Shown here: piece after piece, positions 25,446-34,445 of the stretch
Layout of the letters: each line of letters starts with the position of its first letter
Position numbering within the stretch: position 1 is the first letter of the stretch
Source of the DNA: an uncultured Dialister sp.
Lineage (GTDB): Bacteria; Bacillota_C; Negativicutes; Veillonellales; Dialisteraceae
Assembly (NCBI GenBank): GCA_900557365.1
Contig: UPXR01000003.1
Span: 6,005 to 70,004, forward strand
DNA length: 64,000 nt
Direction of reading: 5' to 3'
Notes under the pieces: model-generated
Seen by the model: only the letters and a program-made list of their open reading frames with translations
What the model was told of the DNA's origin: nothing
Database searches by the model: none
Program-made: the position numbers and the translations under genes

Positions 25446-25598
25446 GCATAAAGAAAATATTCCGGAAAGCCCGGTGTATTGCCGGTCCTTCCCGGCCGTT
25501 CTCTGGTCAAATGTACGGTTCTTTTCGGTCATCGGTTTCCCCTGCGGAAAAAGAACTGTACGTTTTCCGTTTCATCATTTTCCTGGGGAGGGATTCTT
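25446..25598 (+). promoter_or_regulatory. Structured 5' leader of the decarboxylase gene
   Basis: The leader contains a small CCGGTGTATTGCCGG hairpin and a long stem: GTACGGTTCTTTT (25513-25525) pairs with AAAAAGAACTGTAC (25548-25561). The long stem is followed by a T-rich stretch. I recognise no known riboswitch class. The gap 25232-25598 otherwise holds only the two promoters. Confidence 0.5.
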
Positions 25599-27773
25599 TT
25601 GAGAAAAATGAAAATTGCTTATACCGACAAAGCGCTGGAAATTTTCGGCGCCGTCCCCGGACGGGATGCGGTTTCCGTCAATGATACAGACTTTACCGAT
25701 GTAGCCGCCGTGCTCATGGAGGAAAACGATAAAGACGTCTTTGCCGAGGAAATGATTTCTGCCTTCGGCATTCCCCTCATCCTGATCCGCACTTCCCGGA
25801 ACCCCGTATCTGCGGAAAACCTGCGGAAAGTCTATCTGGTCATCGATCTGAGAGAATCCGACCGCAATTTTTATATCCGCCGGATTGAAAGCGCTGCCGT
25901 TCACTATGAAAACCAGGTGCTTCCCCCTTTCTTCCGGGATTTGGAAAAGTATGTGGAAAGCGGCTGCTCTCAGTTTGACTGCCCCGGCCACCAGGGCGGT
26001 GCTTTTTTCCGGAAAACCCCGGCAGGCCGTGCTTTTTATGAATTTTTCGGAGAAAATACGTTCCGTGCGGATTTGTGCAATGCCGATGTAGCCATGGGCG
26101 ATCTTCTCATTCATGAGGGCCCTGCCCTGGCTGCACAGAAGCATGCCGCACAGGTTTACCATGCGGACAAAACTTATTTCGTGCTGAACGGCACCTCTAC
26201 GGCCAATAAGGTCGTCCTGAACGCAGCTCTGACTCCCGGCGACATCGTCCTTTTCGACAGGAACAACCATAAGTCCATCGATCACGGCGCTCTCGTTCTG
26301 GCGGGAGCCACACCTGTATACCTGGAAACCGCCCGCAATGCCTACGGTTCTATCGGCGGCATTCCCGAGCACTGCTTCCGGGAAGACTATATCCGCCGTC
26401 TTATCGCAGAAAAGGATCCGGAAAAAGCAAAGGCCAAACGCCCTGTCCGTCTTGCTGTCATCCAGCTGGGAACCTACGACGGCACCATCTACAACGCCCG
26501 TCAGGTTGTGGACCGCATCGGCCATCTCTGCGACTACATCTTCTTTGACTCCGCCTGGGTCGGCTATGAACAGTTCATCCCCATGATGAAGGACTGCAGT
26601 CCGCTGCTTCTGGAACTCGGTCCGGAAGATCCCGGTATCTTCGTCACACAGTCCGTCCATAAGCAGCAGGCCGGCTTCTCCATGACCAGTCAGATTCACA
26701 AGAAAGATGCTCACATCAGGGGACAGGCTCGCTATATTTCCCATAAGCAGCTCAACAATGCCTTCATGATGCACGCCTCCACGTCTCCCCTCTACCAGCT
26801 CTTCGCCGCTCTCGATGTCAACGCAAAGATGCACGAAGGAGAAGCCGGCAGAAAGCTCTGGCTCCAGGCGGTAAAAACCGTCATCGAGGCCCGGAAAAAA
26901 GTTCTGAAAAACTGCCGGTATATCCGTCCTCTTGTCCCCGCTACGGTTTACGGGAAAAAGTGGGAAGACGGAGATACCGACGCTATGGCCGACGATCTGG
27001 CCTACTGGGCCTTTGAACCGGATGCAAAATGGCACGGATTCGAAGGATACGGCAGGAATCAGTATTTTATCGATCCTATGAAGCTCCAGTTTGTAACGGC
27101 CGGTATTCAAATTGAAACGGGAGAATATGCAGAATTCGGCATTCCCGGAACAATCCTGGCCAACTATCTCCGGGAGAACGGAATCATTCCGGAAAAATGT
27201 GACCTCAATGACATTCTTTTCCTCATGACCCCTGCAGAAACCACCACGAAGATGGATGATCTGATTGCCAAACTGATTCGCTTCGAACAGCTCATCGACC
27301 GGGATGCTCCCATGCAGGAGGTGCTTCCCTCCGTATATGATGCTTACGAAGAAAAATATCGGGGATATACCATCCGCCGTCTTTGTCAGGAAATGCACGA
27401 CTTCTATAAAGACCGCCAGGTTTCCGATTTACAGAAACATCTTTTCGAAAAAGATTACTTCCCGGAATACGTCATGAATCCGCAGGAAGCCCAGTATGCT
27501 TTCATGCGCGGTCAGGGAGAACTTCTGGATCTGCAGGAAACGGAAGGCCAGATTGCTCTGGAAGGCGCTCTTCCCTATCCGCCCGGAGTCCTCTGCATTC
27601 ATCCCGGTGAGAAGTGGACTTCCACAGCCGTACAATATTTCCTTGACCTGGTGGAAGGCATCAATCAGCTCCCCGGCTTTGCTCCGGAAATCCAGGGAGT
27701 ATATATCCAAACCGGGCAGGACGGAAAGAAGCATGCCCTGGCCTGCGTATTGAAAAAAGAATTTGAAAAATAA
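25599..27773 (+). CDS. Inducible-type Orn/Lys/Arg decarboxylase (PLP, fold I; 724 aa)
   Basis: Amino-acid decarboxylase that makes putrescine, cadaverine or agmatine and consumes a proton. It has an N-terminal response-regulator-like wing domain (1-125), a PLP core with FDRNNHKSIDHGALVLAGAT, DSAWVGYEQF, and the PLP lysine in TQSVHKQQAGFSMTS, and a C-terminal domain. Length matches the large decameric enzymes (710-750 aa). Family members for ornithine and lysine cannot be told apart by eye; ornithine is slightly favoured. I chose the TTG at 25599 because GGGGAGG lies 6 nt upstream; the ATG at 25608 is 15 nt away. Single gene. Acid stress or polyamine supply is the likely role. Confidence 0.92.
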   Translation: MRKMKIAYTDKALEIFGAVPGRDAVSVNDTDFTDVAAVLMEENDKDVFAEEMISAFGIPLILIRTSRNPVSAENLRKVYLVIDLRESDRNFYIRRIESAAVHYENQVLPPFFRDLEKYVESGCSQFDCPGHQGGAFFRKTPAGRAFYEFFGENTFRADLCNADVAMGDLLIHEGPALAAQKHAAQVYHADKTYFVLNGTSTANKVVLNAALTPGDIVLFDRNNHKSIDHGALVLAGATPVYLETARNAYGSIGGIPEHCFREDYIRRLIAEKDPEKAKAKRPVRLAVIQLGTYDGTIYNARQVVDRIGHLCDYIFFDSAWVGYEQFIPMMKDCSPLLLELGPEDPGIFVTQSVHKQQAGFSMTSQIHKKDAHIRGQARYISHKQLNNAFMMHASTSPLYQLFAALDVNAKMHEGEAGRKLWLQAVKTVIEARKKVLKNCRYIRPLVPATVYGKKWEDGDTDAMADDLAYWAFEPDAKWHGFEGYGRNQYFIDPMKLQFVTAGIQIETGEYAEFGIPGTILANYLRENGIIPEKCDLNDILFLMTPAETTTKMDDLIAKLIRFEQLIDRDAPMQEVLPSVYDAYEEKYRGYTIRRLCQEMHDFYKDRQVSDLQKHLFEKDYFPEYVMNPQEAQYAFMRGQGELLDLQETEGQIALEGALPYPPGVLCIHPGEKWTSTAVQYFLDLVEGINQLPGFAPEIQGVYIQTGQDGKKHALACVLKKEFEK

Positions 27774-27795
27774 AGTCCTGAAAATACCGATCCCC

Positions 27796-27829
27796 ATGCA
27801 CTGCAGCGACAAAACTGCAGTGCATTTTT
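27796..27829 (+). terminator. Terminator of the decarboxylase gene
   Basis: ATGCACTGCAG / CTGCAGTGCAT hairpin with a T5 run, 22 nt after the stop codon. Confidence 0.85.
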
Positions 27830-28004
27830 ATCTTTCCCTCTGTCCTCGGCTGGAAATCCCGGACCCCGTGCGTTCAAAAGCGTATACTTATATAAATCAC
27901 GTACTTTCTCGATAAAATCGGATGTTTTCATTTTCCACGCCGAAATAAGCGGCCTCTTTTGTCAGATTCAGGGTATACTATTTCGTTTTCTTTTCTTTTT
28001 GCGC

Positions 28005-28032
28005 TTGACTTTTTCTCATTATTGTATACAAT
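28005..28032 (+). promoter_or_regulatory. Promoter of the Dcu transporter gene
   Basis: TTGACT (28005-28010) and TACAAT (28027-28032) with a 16-nt spacer. Confidence 0.6.
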
Positions 28033-28043
28033 ATATTTATCCT

Positions 28044-28077
28044 TATCTCGATATTCATTATTTCCTGTATTGAGATA
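28044..28077 (+). promoter_or_regulatory. Inverted repeat in the Dcu leader
   Basis: TATCTCGATA (28044-28053) and TATTGAGATA (28068-28077) form an inverted repeat with one G-T mismatch. It starts just after the -10 element, suitable as an operator or a 5' stem-loop. The rest of 27774-28104 holds only the preceding terminator and the promoter. Confidence 0.45.
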
Positions 28078-28104
28078 AACCTATATTTTTACCAGGAGGT
28101 CATT

Positions 28105-29448
28105 ATGGAAATAGTATTAGGTTTTCTTGTTCTCATGGTATGCCTGATCATGGGCATACGGCATGGCGGCATCGGTCTGGCTGCTATCAGCGGCATCGGG
28201 CTCGTTGTCTATACATTTATTTTCGGCTATAAACCCGGCAAACCCCCGATCGATGTCATGCTCACCATTATGGCTGTCGTTACCTGTGCCGGCTTTCTGC
28301 AGGCATCCGGCGGTCTGACCGTTATGCTCAAATACGCAGAAAAATTTTTGCGCAATAACCCGAAGCATGTTACGATCTTCGCTCCCATAACGACCTGGTT
28401 CCTGACCGTATTATGCGGTACCGGCCATGTAGTTTACACCATGTTCCCGATCATTTATGACATTGCCATCAAACAGGGCATCCGTCCGGAAAGACCGATG
28501 GCGGTTTCTTCCATCGCTTCTCAGATGGGCATTTGCGCATCCCCCGTTTCCGTTGCAGTTGTTTCCGTTGTCGGCTTCATGGCTGCTACCGGTCATCAGT
28601 ACAGCATTCTTCAGATTCTGGCAATTTCTATCCCTGCTACCTTCATCGGTGTACTCTTTGCAGCTGCATGGAGCTATCGCCGCGGCAAGGATCTCGCTGA
28701 CGATCCGGAATTCCAGAAACTCATCCAGGATCCGGAACAGAAAGAATATGTATACGGAAATACGGAAAGCCTCTTGGATAAACATTTGCCGTCTTCCTAC
28801 TATCATGCTACTCTGATTTTCTTTATCGGCATCCTTGTCATTGCCGTACTCGGCAATTTCCCGTCCCTCCTTCCGGCATTCGCCGCTAAGGCAGGTGCAG
28901 CTCCCAAGCCGATTTCCATGACAGTCGTCATTCAGATGATCATGCTCCTCGTCAGCGCACTGATTCTTCTTCTTTGCAAAACAAAGGCCAAAGACGTCGG
29001 AGGCAGCCAGGTTTTCCGTTCCGGTGTTGTTGCCCTGATTTCCGTTTACGGCGTTGCATGGATGGCTGATACCTATTTTGCTAACCATATGGGAATCCTG
29101 AAAACTTTCCTCGGCAATGCAGTACAGTCTTACCCCTTCGCTTATGCACTGGTTCTCTTCCTGACCTCCAAACTGGTCAATTCTCAGGCAGCTGCAATCG
29201 CCATTGTTATGCCGATTGCTCTGAATGTCGGCATGGATCCGCTTCTGATTCTGTCCTTCATTCCTGCATGCTACGCTTACTTCTTCCTCCCGACCTATCC
29301 GTCGGATCTGGCCTGCATCGGCTTTGACCGTTCCGGCACAACCAGAATCGGCAAATTCGTATTGAACCACAGCTTCATGATGCCTGGTCTGATCGGCGTA
29401 TTTACGGCCTGCGTAGCCGGTTACCTCATTGTTCACACCATGCTGTAA
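28105..29448 (+). CDS. Anaerobic C4-dicarboxylate transporter, DcuA/DcuB family (447 aa)
   Basis: Inner-membrane exchanger of fumarate, malate, aspartate and succinate. Visible are the family's GGIGLAAISGIGLVVYTFIF N-terminus, the TGHVVYTMFPIIYDIAI region, SSIASQMGICASPVSVAVVS, and FIPACYAYFFLPTYPSDLAC near the end, with about 11 hydrophobic segments. Length is normal. The ATG at 28105 follows CAGGAGG. In an organism with succinate-to-propionate enzymes it probably exports succinate or imports fumarate or aspartate. DcuA and DcuB cannot be separated by eye. Confidence 0.95.
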   Translation: MEIVLGFLVLMVCLIMGIRHGGIGLAAISGIGLVVYTFIFGYKPGKPPIDVMLTIMAVVTCAGFLQASGGLTVMLKYAEKFLRNNPKHVTIFAPITTWFLTVLCGTGHVVYTMFPIIYDIAIKQGIRPERPMAVSSIASQMGICASPVSVAVVSVVGFMAATGHQYSILQILAISIPATFIGVLFAAAWSYRRGKDLADDPEFQKLIQDPEQKEYVYGNTESLLDKHLPSSYYHATLIFFIGILVIAVLGNFPSLLPAFAAKAGAAPKPISMTVVIQMIMLLVSALILLLCKTKAKDVGGSQVFRSGVVALISVYGVAWMADTYFANHMGILKTFLGNAVQSYPFAYALVLFLTSKLVNSQAAAIAIVMPIALNVGMDPLLILSFIPACYAYFFLPTYPSDLACIGFDRSGTTRIGKFVLNHSFMMPGLIGVFTACVAGYLIVHTML

Positions 29449-29497
29449 CCTTTTTTTGCAGACACAGTAAGTTCGATTCAATCTCTAATCAAATGAA

Positions 29498-29535
29498 AAA
29501 GACGGATTTTCCCCAAAAAGAAATCCGTCTTTTTG
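29498..29535 (+). terminator. Terminator of the Dcu gene
   Basis: AAAAAGACGGATTT / AAATCCGTCTTTTTG hairpin, 50 nt after the stop codon. Confidence 0.85.
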
Positions 29536-29743
29536 TTTTGCCTGATTATTATTTTGCTGACAGCATTCACATATATAATCCTGACATGATGCATACATCT
29601 CCGATCTGAAGTGCCTCCCCTGCTTTCCATATAAAGCTCCCCGTATATCCGGATCAAACGGCTATGCACTCTCTTTCTTGCATATACATTGATTTTCCTT
29701 TATACTTGAAACCTGTACACTGATTTTCAAAAGGAGATATTCA

Positions 29744-30979
29744 TTGTCTTTATTTCAAACCATTCTTTTAAAAATACAGCAGCTCAAGCTGATTCACTGC
29801 ATTATCCTGGGCCTGTTTACCGGTATCCTTCTGGCCGTATTTTTCCCGCCTGCCGTGCCTGCCCTGAAGATTTTCGGAGAGCTTTTTGTAAAGGCACTGA
29901 AAAGTGTAGCGCCGGTCCTCGTCTTTTTCCTGGTAATGAGTGCCCTGTCGAAGAAACCGCAGGGAAAAGGGAAGTCCATGAGCCGCATCATGACATTTTA
30001 TCTGTCCAGCACTCTCCTTGCCTCCATCACGGGAGTCACCTATTCTTTTCTGTTTCCTACAACTCTGGTTCTGAATCTTCCCGCAGACATCCATGCAGCA
30101 GCGCCTCCTGCGGGAATCCGGGAAGTTATCCTGAATCTGATCATGAGCATCATCGACAATCCGGTCCATGCCGTTCTGAGTGCCAATTATATTTCCATCC
30201 TCACCTGGGCTGTCGTTTTCGGACTGGCCCTTCGTACCGTTGAAAACGAATCTTTAAAGCAGTTCCTTGATGATACGTCCAAAGCCGTCACGCAGGCAGT
30301 AACCTGGATCATCCGGCTTGCGCCCTTCGGCATTATGGGGCTGGTTGCAGATTCCGTGGGAAATGCAGGGCTCTCCGCCCTTCTGGGCTATCTGCAGCTG
30401 CTGACTGTCCTGATCGGCGCCTATGCAACGGTAGCCTTTGTCATCAATCCGTTCATCGTCTTCCTTCGGACCCGGCGCAATCCGTATCCGCTTGTTTTCC
30501 GGGCCCTTCGGGAAAGCGGGGTCTATGCTTTCTTTACCCGAAGCAGCGCTGCCAATATTCCGGTCAACCTGACGCTGTGCAAAAGGATGGGCCTGAATCC
30601 CGATATATACACCATTTCTATTCCCCTGGGTGCAGCAGTCAATACGGCAGGAGCAGCCGTTACGATTTCCGTTCTTTCACTGGCAGCGGCTCATACGATG
30701 CATATTTCCGTGGATCTTCCCACCGCGCTGCTCCTCTGTCTCATTGCTGCTGTCGGAGCGTCCGGTTCTTCCGGAGTAGCCGGCGGCTCTCTTCTGCTGG
30801 TCCCTGTGGCCTGTGCTTCTTTCGGCATCAATAATGACATTGCCATGCAGGTAGTCGGTGTCGGCTTCATCATCTCTGTTCTGGAGGATTCCTGTGAAAC
30901 CGCGCTGAATTCTTCCTCAGATGTAGTCTTTACGGCTGCAGCGGAATGGGAGCAGCAGAGAAAAGTCATGTCCCGCTGA
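29744..30979 (+). CDS. sstT: Serine/threonine:sodium symporter SstT (411 aa)
   Basis: SLC1-fold transporter that imports serine and threonine. SstT-typical segments are KSVAPVLVFFLVMSALS (residues 50-66), TRSSAANIPVNLTLCKRMGL (helical-hairpin HP1/TM region), PLGAAVNTAGAAVTISVLSL, and SSGVAGGSLLLVPVACASFG with FIISVLEDSCETALNSSSDV near the C-terminus. Length matches. The start is a TTG at 29744 with AAGGAG 7 nt upstream. Serine uptake complements the T-box-controlled serine operon and supplies glycine cleavage through serine hydroxymethyltransferase, which is not in this window. Confidence 0.96.
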   Translation: MSLFQTILLKIQQLKLIHCIILGLFTGILLAVFFPPAVPALKIFGELFVKALKSVAPVLVFFLVMSALSKKPQGKGKSMSRIMTFYLSSTLLASITGVTYSFLFPTTLVLNLPADIHAAAPPAGIREVILNLIMSIIDNPVHAVLSANYISILTWAVVFGLALRTVENESLKQFLDDTSKAVTQAVTWIIRLAPFGIMGLVADSVGNAGLSALLGYLQLLTVLIGAYATVAFVINPFIVFLRTRRNPYPLVFRALRESGVYAFFTRSSAANIPVNLTLCKRMGLNPDIYTISIPLGAAVNTAGAAVTISVLSLAAAHTMHISVDLPTALLLCLIAAVGASGSSGVAGGSLLLVPVACASFGINNDIAMQVVGVGFIISVLEDSCETALNSSSDVVFTAAAEWEQQRKVMSR

Positions 30980-30996
30980 TGATTTCCTGCATACAA

Positions 30997-31031
30997 AAAA
31001 CGGCTGAGAATATTTGTTCTCAGCCGTTTTC
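30997..31031. terminator. Terminator shared by sstT and the flavin reductase gene
   Basis: AAAACGGCTGAGAA / TTCTCAGCCGTTTT hairpin between two convergent genes, with A- and T-runs on both sides. Confidence 0.85.
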
Positions 31032-31052
31032 CATGCCTGAAAAACTCTGTTT

Positions 31053-31568
31053 TTATTCTTTCACCAGAACCTTTACGATTTCTCCGAGATAGGCACTGTG
31101 ATTGTTCCCTGCCTGTTTTCCGCTGTTCCACCGTTCATAGACTTCCCGATCGGTATAGCATTCTTCCTTCATTTCATGGGTGTAAATCTTTCTGCAGATC
31201 AGGATCAGATGCGCTTCCTCCACTCCGGCAGAAAATTCATCCGGAAAATACGGATGAAGTCCGCTTCCCGCAAATTTATCTTCATTTCTTCCGGAATGGG
31301 AGCCCAAATAGGATTCCTGCGGTTTATAGACCTCCGGCAAAAAGGACAGTGTAAAGTAATCCTGCGCATCCAGGATTTCCTTCGTATACCGGCTCTGCCG
31401 GATATAGACAGTGACAACGGGTTTTCTCCAGAGAACGCCGAATCCGCCCCAGGTAACAAGCATGGGGTTGCATTTCTTTTCATTGCCGGCAGTAACGATG
31501 CAGTATTTTTTCAGATCCGTAAAAGGATTCAGTTTGAGTTCTTCCACAGAAATTTCTTTAAATGCCAT
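31053..31568 (-). CDS. Flavin reductase family protein (171 aa)
   Basis: Member of the FMN-binding split-barrel flavin reductase-like family. Visible are CIVTAGNEKKCNPMLVTWGG, then RKPVVTVYIRQSRYTKEIL (the usual ligand region), and DYFTLSFLP. Proteins of this size in anaerobes often bind FMN without a known substrate, so activity is uncertain. The start ATG is at 31566-31568. It lies alone between the AlaX gene and the shared terminator. Confidence 0.9.
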   Translation of the reverse strand: MAFKEISVEELKLNPFTDLKKYCIVTAGNEKKCNPMLVTWGGFGVLWRKPVVTVYIRQSRYTKEILDAQDYFTLSFLPEVYKPQESYLGSHSGRNEDKFAGSGLHPYFPDEFSAGVEEAHLILICRKIYTHEMKEECYTDREVYERWNSGKQAGNNHSAYLGEIVKVLVKE

Positions 31569-31630
31569 AACAGTGTCTCCTTGCTTTGCTCTTTCTTATA
31601 TCCGGTTCTGTCTGACGAAACAGAAACGAT

Positions 31631-32812
31631 TCATGATTCTTTCCCCTGCAGCTTCTCATCTGCTTCCCGGCAGATCATGACTGCTTCATCCACTGTGCAT
31701 CGGAAAGAGCCCTGAATGATATCTTTTCCGCCGCCCCGGCCGTTCAGGCGCCGGTTCCAGTCCTTGGCCGCTTCTTTCAGATCCAGGCAGGGACTTCCGA
31801 CAGCATAGTTCAGTACGCCCTCTTCCTTTCTGGAAAGTACGAATATGATTTCCGCTTTTTTCTTTTCAAGCAGATATTCACAGAATTTACGTATTTCTGC
31901 GGCGGCCATATCCTCCTCATAGAAAAGAACTGCCTTCTGGCCCTGCGGAATCACCGCTGCCTCCGCCTCAAAATACCGGCGGTTGGATTCATTCAGCTTC
32001 TGCTTAAGTGCCTCTTTTTCCTGCTCCGCTTTTTCAACAGCTTCTCCTGTCTCCAAAGGCTTTACAGAATACCGTACTGCCAGGTTCTTGTTGAGGTCAT
32101 AAATCTGATCCAGATATTTTAATGCTCTTCTTCCGCAGACCAGCTCAATGCGGACACCGCCCTTGTGATTTGCCAGCGACAGTACCTTGAGCAGACCGAT
32201 TTCCCCTGCTCTTGCCACATGGGTCCCGCAGCAGGCGCAGATGTCTCCGCCGGGGAATTCCACGATACGCACCTTTCCGGTCAGCTCAATTTTGCTGCGG
32301 TAGTCCAGAACCTTCAATTCTTCCTGAGACGGATACGTAATTTTTGTTTCCTGATTTTCATAAATCAGTTCGTTGGCCTGTCTTTCGATTTCCAGTGCAT
32401 CCTCATAGGTCATGGGCCCACTGAAATCCACGGTGACAATATCATCCAGATGAAATCCTACATTATCGTAGCCGAATTTTTTGTGTACCAGTCCGGAATA
32501 AATATGTTCTCCGGAATGCTGCTGCATCAGATCAAACCGGCGCTCCCAGTCAATTTTTCCGTGAACGGTTTTCCCTTCTTCCATCGGACGGTCGGTATAA
32601 TGCACGACAGCTCCCTCCCGTCTTTTTACATCCTTTACGGGAATATCATCCAGGAATCCATGATCAGCGGGCTGTCCGCCGCCTTCCGGATAAAAGGCCG
32701 TATCGGACAGAATAATTTCATATCCTTTTTTCCCTTCCCGGCACTGCAGTACCTTTGCATCGAATTCTTTCCGATAGGCATCCTTATAAAAAAGTTCATT
32801 CATTTCTTCCAC
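31631..32812 (-). CDS. Alanyl-tRNA editing protein with DHHA1 domain (AlaX-L type, 393 aa)
   Basis: Trans-editing hydrolase that clears mischarged Ser- (or Gly-) tRNA-Ala. The first zinc motif is MQQHSGEHIYSGL (HxxxH) and the second CACCGTHVARAGEIG. A C-terminal coiled-coil plus DHHA1 domain (about 230-393) ends in GRGGGKDIIQGS. Length is that of the AlaX-L form. I chose the GTG at 32810-32812 because GAGGAG is 8 nt upstream; the next ATG (32803) lacks a ribosome-binding site. Its presence fits a high internal serine pool, but that is only an inference. Confidence 0.94.
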   Translation of the reverse strand: MEEMNELFYKDAYRKEFDAKVLQCREGKKGYEIILSDTAFYPEGGGQPADHGFLDDIPVKDVKRREGAVVHYTDRPMEEGKTVHGKIDWERRFDLMQQHSGEHIYSGLVHKKFGYDNVGFHLDDIVTVDFSGPMTYEDALEIERQANELIYENQETKITYPSQEELKVLDYRSKIELTGKVRIVEFPGGDICACCGTHVARAGEIGLLKVLSLANHKGGVRIELVCGRRALKYLDQIYDLNKNLAVRYSVKPLETGEAVEKAEQEKEALKQKLNESNRRYFEAEAAVIPQGQKAVLFYEEDMAAAEIRKFCEYLLEKKKAEIIFVLSRKEEGVLNYAVGSPCLDLKEAAKDWNRRLNGRGGGKDIIQGSFRCTVDEAVMICREADEKLQGKES

Positions 32813-33011
32813 TGTATCAGCTCCTCTGCATAATAGTGTCTGATTCATTGTATCATGAATGCTCTTTTTTGCGAAAAAAAGCAGCTCTGTCTGCAAAGAG
32901 GACTCTCCGATGCTGTCCGCATGCGGATTTGATTCCTGTTCACCGGCAGAGCCGCTTTTTATTCCCCGTTCTTTCCCTCTCGGGAGGCGGATTTTCTGTC
33001 AGAGTTCCTGA

Positions 33012-34169
33012 TCAGATATAGGGTACCCATTTTCCGTCTTTTACAATGAGCACATCCATATCCATGACGGGATCACGATCTTCATTGAAGGAGAATTTTC
33101 CCGTAGCACCTTCGAAATCCCGGATCTGTGCCAGTGCATCGCGGTACTTTTTCCGGTCCGTGGTCGTGCCGGAATTTTCCAGAGCTTGATGCATGATATA
33201 GAATGCATCGTAAGCCTGTGCAGCGAACTGGTCCGGTTCATGGCCGTATTTTTCCGTATAGGCTTTCACAAAATGCTTTGCCTTTTCACTGTCCCGGTTC
33301 GGGTTCCATGGAGTGGAAACCAGAGTTCCTTCCGCCGCTTCTCCCGCGAGCTTGATGTAGGTCGGGCCGTTGAAACCGTTGTTGCCGATAATGGGCTGGG
33401 TCATCCCCATTTCACGGGCTTTCTTTACAATCAGCGCACCTTCCGTATACAGTCCGGCAATGCAGATAATGTCCGGATTGGCAGCCTGGATTTTCGTCAG
33501 CTGTGCGGAGAAATCGGTATCCTTGTCGGCAAAGGTTTCCGTAGCCACCACGGGAATTCCCATTTCCTTAAAGGTTTTCTGATAGGTTTCGTTTTCCCCT
33601 ACCAGCTGGTCATTATTATGGGAATACATGACAGCAGCCGTTTTGAAGCCTATCTTTTCATGAGCCTTTTTCAGCGTAATGGGAATGGCAATCTTTCCCG
33701 GAACGGCATTACGGAAGCTGCAGTCACCGATTTCCGTAATTTTCGGAGCGGTGGTAGAACTGCCCATAACAGCAACGCCTGCTTTCTGCGCCAGCGGACC
33801 GGCGGCAAACATTTCCCCGCTGGTCATGGTTCCCTGAATAGCCAGGACCTTATCCTGATTGATCAAACGGTTAAATGCGTTAATCGCTTCCGATTTGTTG
33901 AGCTTGCTGTCATAAGTAATGAGATCGATTTTAATCTTCGTATTGGGGTCCTTATTGATTTCCTCAATAGCCAGTTCTCCCCCTTCTTTCTGGGACTGAC
34001 CGTAAGCAGCACCCGGACCGGTATAAGCGGTAACAAAACCGAACTTTGCCGTATTTTTTGCATCAGCTGTTCCGTTTCCGGAAGATTTCTCCCCGCCGCA
34101 TCCTGCGGTCATTCCCATAACGGTCATTCCGATAATTGCTGCCGTGATTGCCTTCTTCCAATTCTTCAT
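33012..34169 (-). CDS. Branched-chain amino-acid ABC transporter binding lipoprotein (385 aa)
   Basis: LivJ/LivK-type periplasmic binding protein. The N-terminus MKNWKKAITAAIIGMTVMG and lipobox TAGC (Cys24) mark it as a lipoprotein. The mature part has FGFVTAYTGPGAAYGQSQKE, IQGTMTSGEMFAAGPLAQKA, and IIGNNGFNGPTYIKLAG, all typical of the type-I fold. AGGAGAAAAAG precedes the ATG at 34167-34169. It is the downstream copy of a tandem pair (see 34446-35606); no permease or ATPase genes lie nearby. Leucine or other branched-chain ligands are inferred from family and the Leu T-box. Confidence 0.93.
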   Translation of the reverse strand: MKNWKKAITAAIIGMTVMGMTAGCGGEKSSGNGTADAKNTAKFGFVTAYTGPGAAYGQSQKEGGELAIEEINKDPNTKIKIDLITYDSKLNKSEAINAFNRLINQDKVLAIQGTMTSGEMFAAGPLAQKAGVAVMGSSTTAPKITEIGDCSFRNAVPGKIAIPITLKKAHEKIGFKTAAVMYSHNNDQLVGENETYQKTFKEMGIPVVATETFADKDTDFSAQLTKIQAANPDIICIAGLYTEGALIVKKAREMGMTQPIIGNNGFNGPTYIKLAGEAAEGTLVSTPWNPNRDSEKAKHFVKAYTEKYGHEPDQFAAQAYDAFYIMHQALENSGTTTDRKKYRDALAQIRDFEGATGKFSFNEDRDPVMDMDVLIVKDGKWVPYI

Positions 34170-34445
34170 CTTTTTCTCCTGTCCTTCCCTGAACTCTGTA
34201 ATTTCTGCTGATCATCCATGAAAACGGCCTGTCGGAAAATATGTTTTCTCCCATACTTCTGATCTCTTCGGTTTGCCTTTTTCCGCCGTTTCCCGTTTTT
34301 TGAGGGACTTCTTCCTGTTTTGCGAAGCCCTCCGCTTCTTTCCTGCTATGCTGCTATTCTTCTTTCCTCCAGGGGCCGCCGCTTTCTTCCTGCCGATCGG
34401 CCCTGTCTTTCCTTTCGAACGAAAATGATTTTCCTTCCCGTCTAA

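Noticed and set aside
25575..27398. A 600-codon minus-strand open frame opposite the decarboxylase
   Set aside because: Same reasoning: the plus-strand decarboxylase has full-length homology and a promoter; the antisense frame shows no domain.
34170..34445. A separate promoter or terminator between the two Liv binding-protein genes
   Set aside because: The stretch is purine-rich on the coding strand with no hairpin plus T-run and no acceptable -35/-10 pair.
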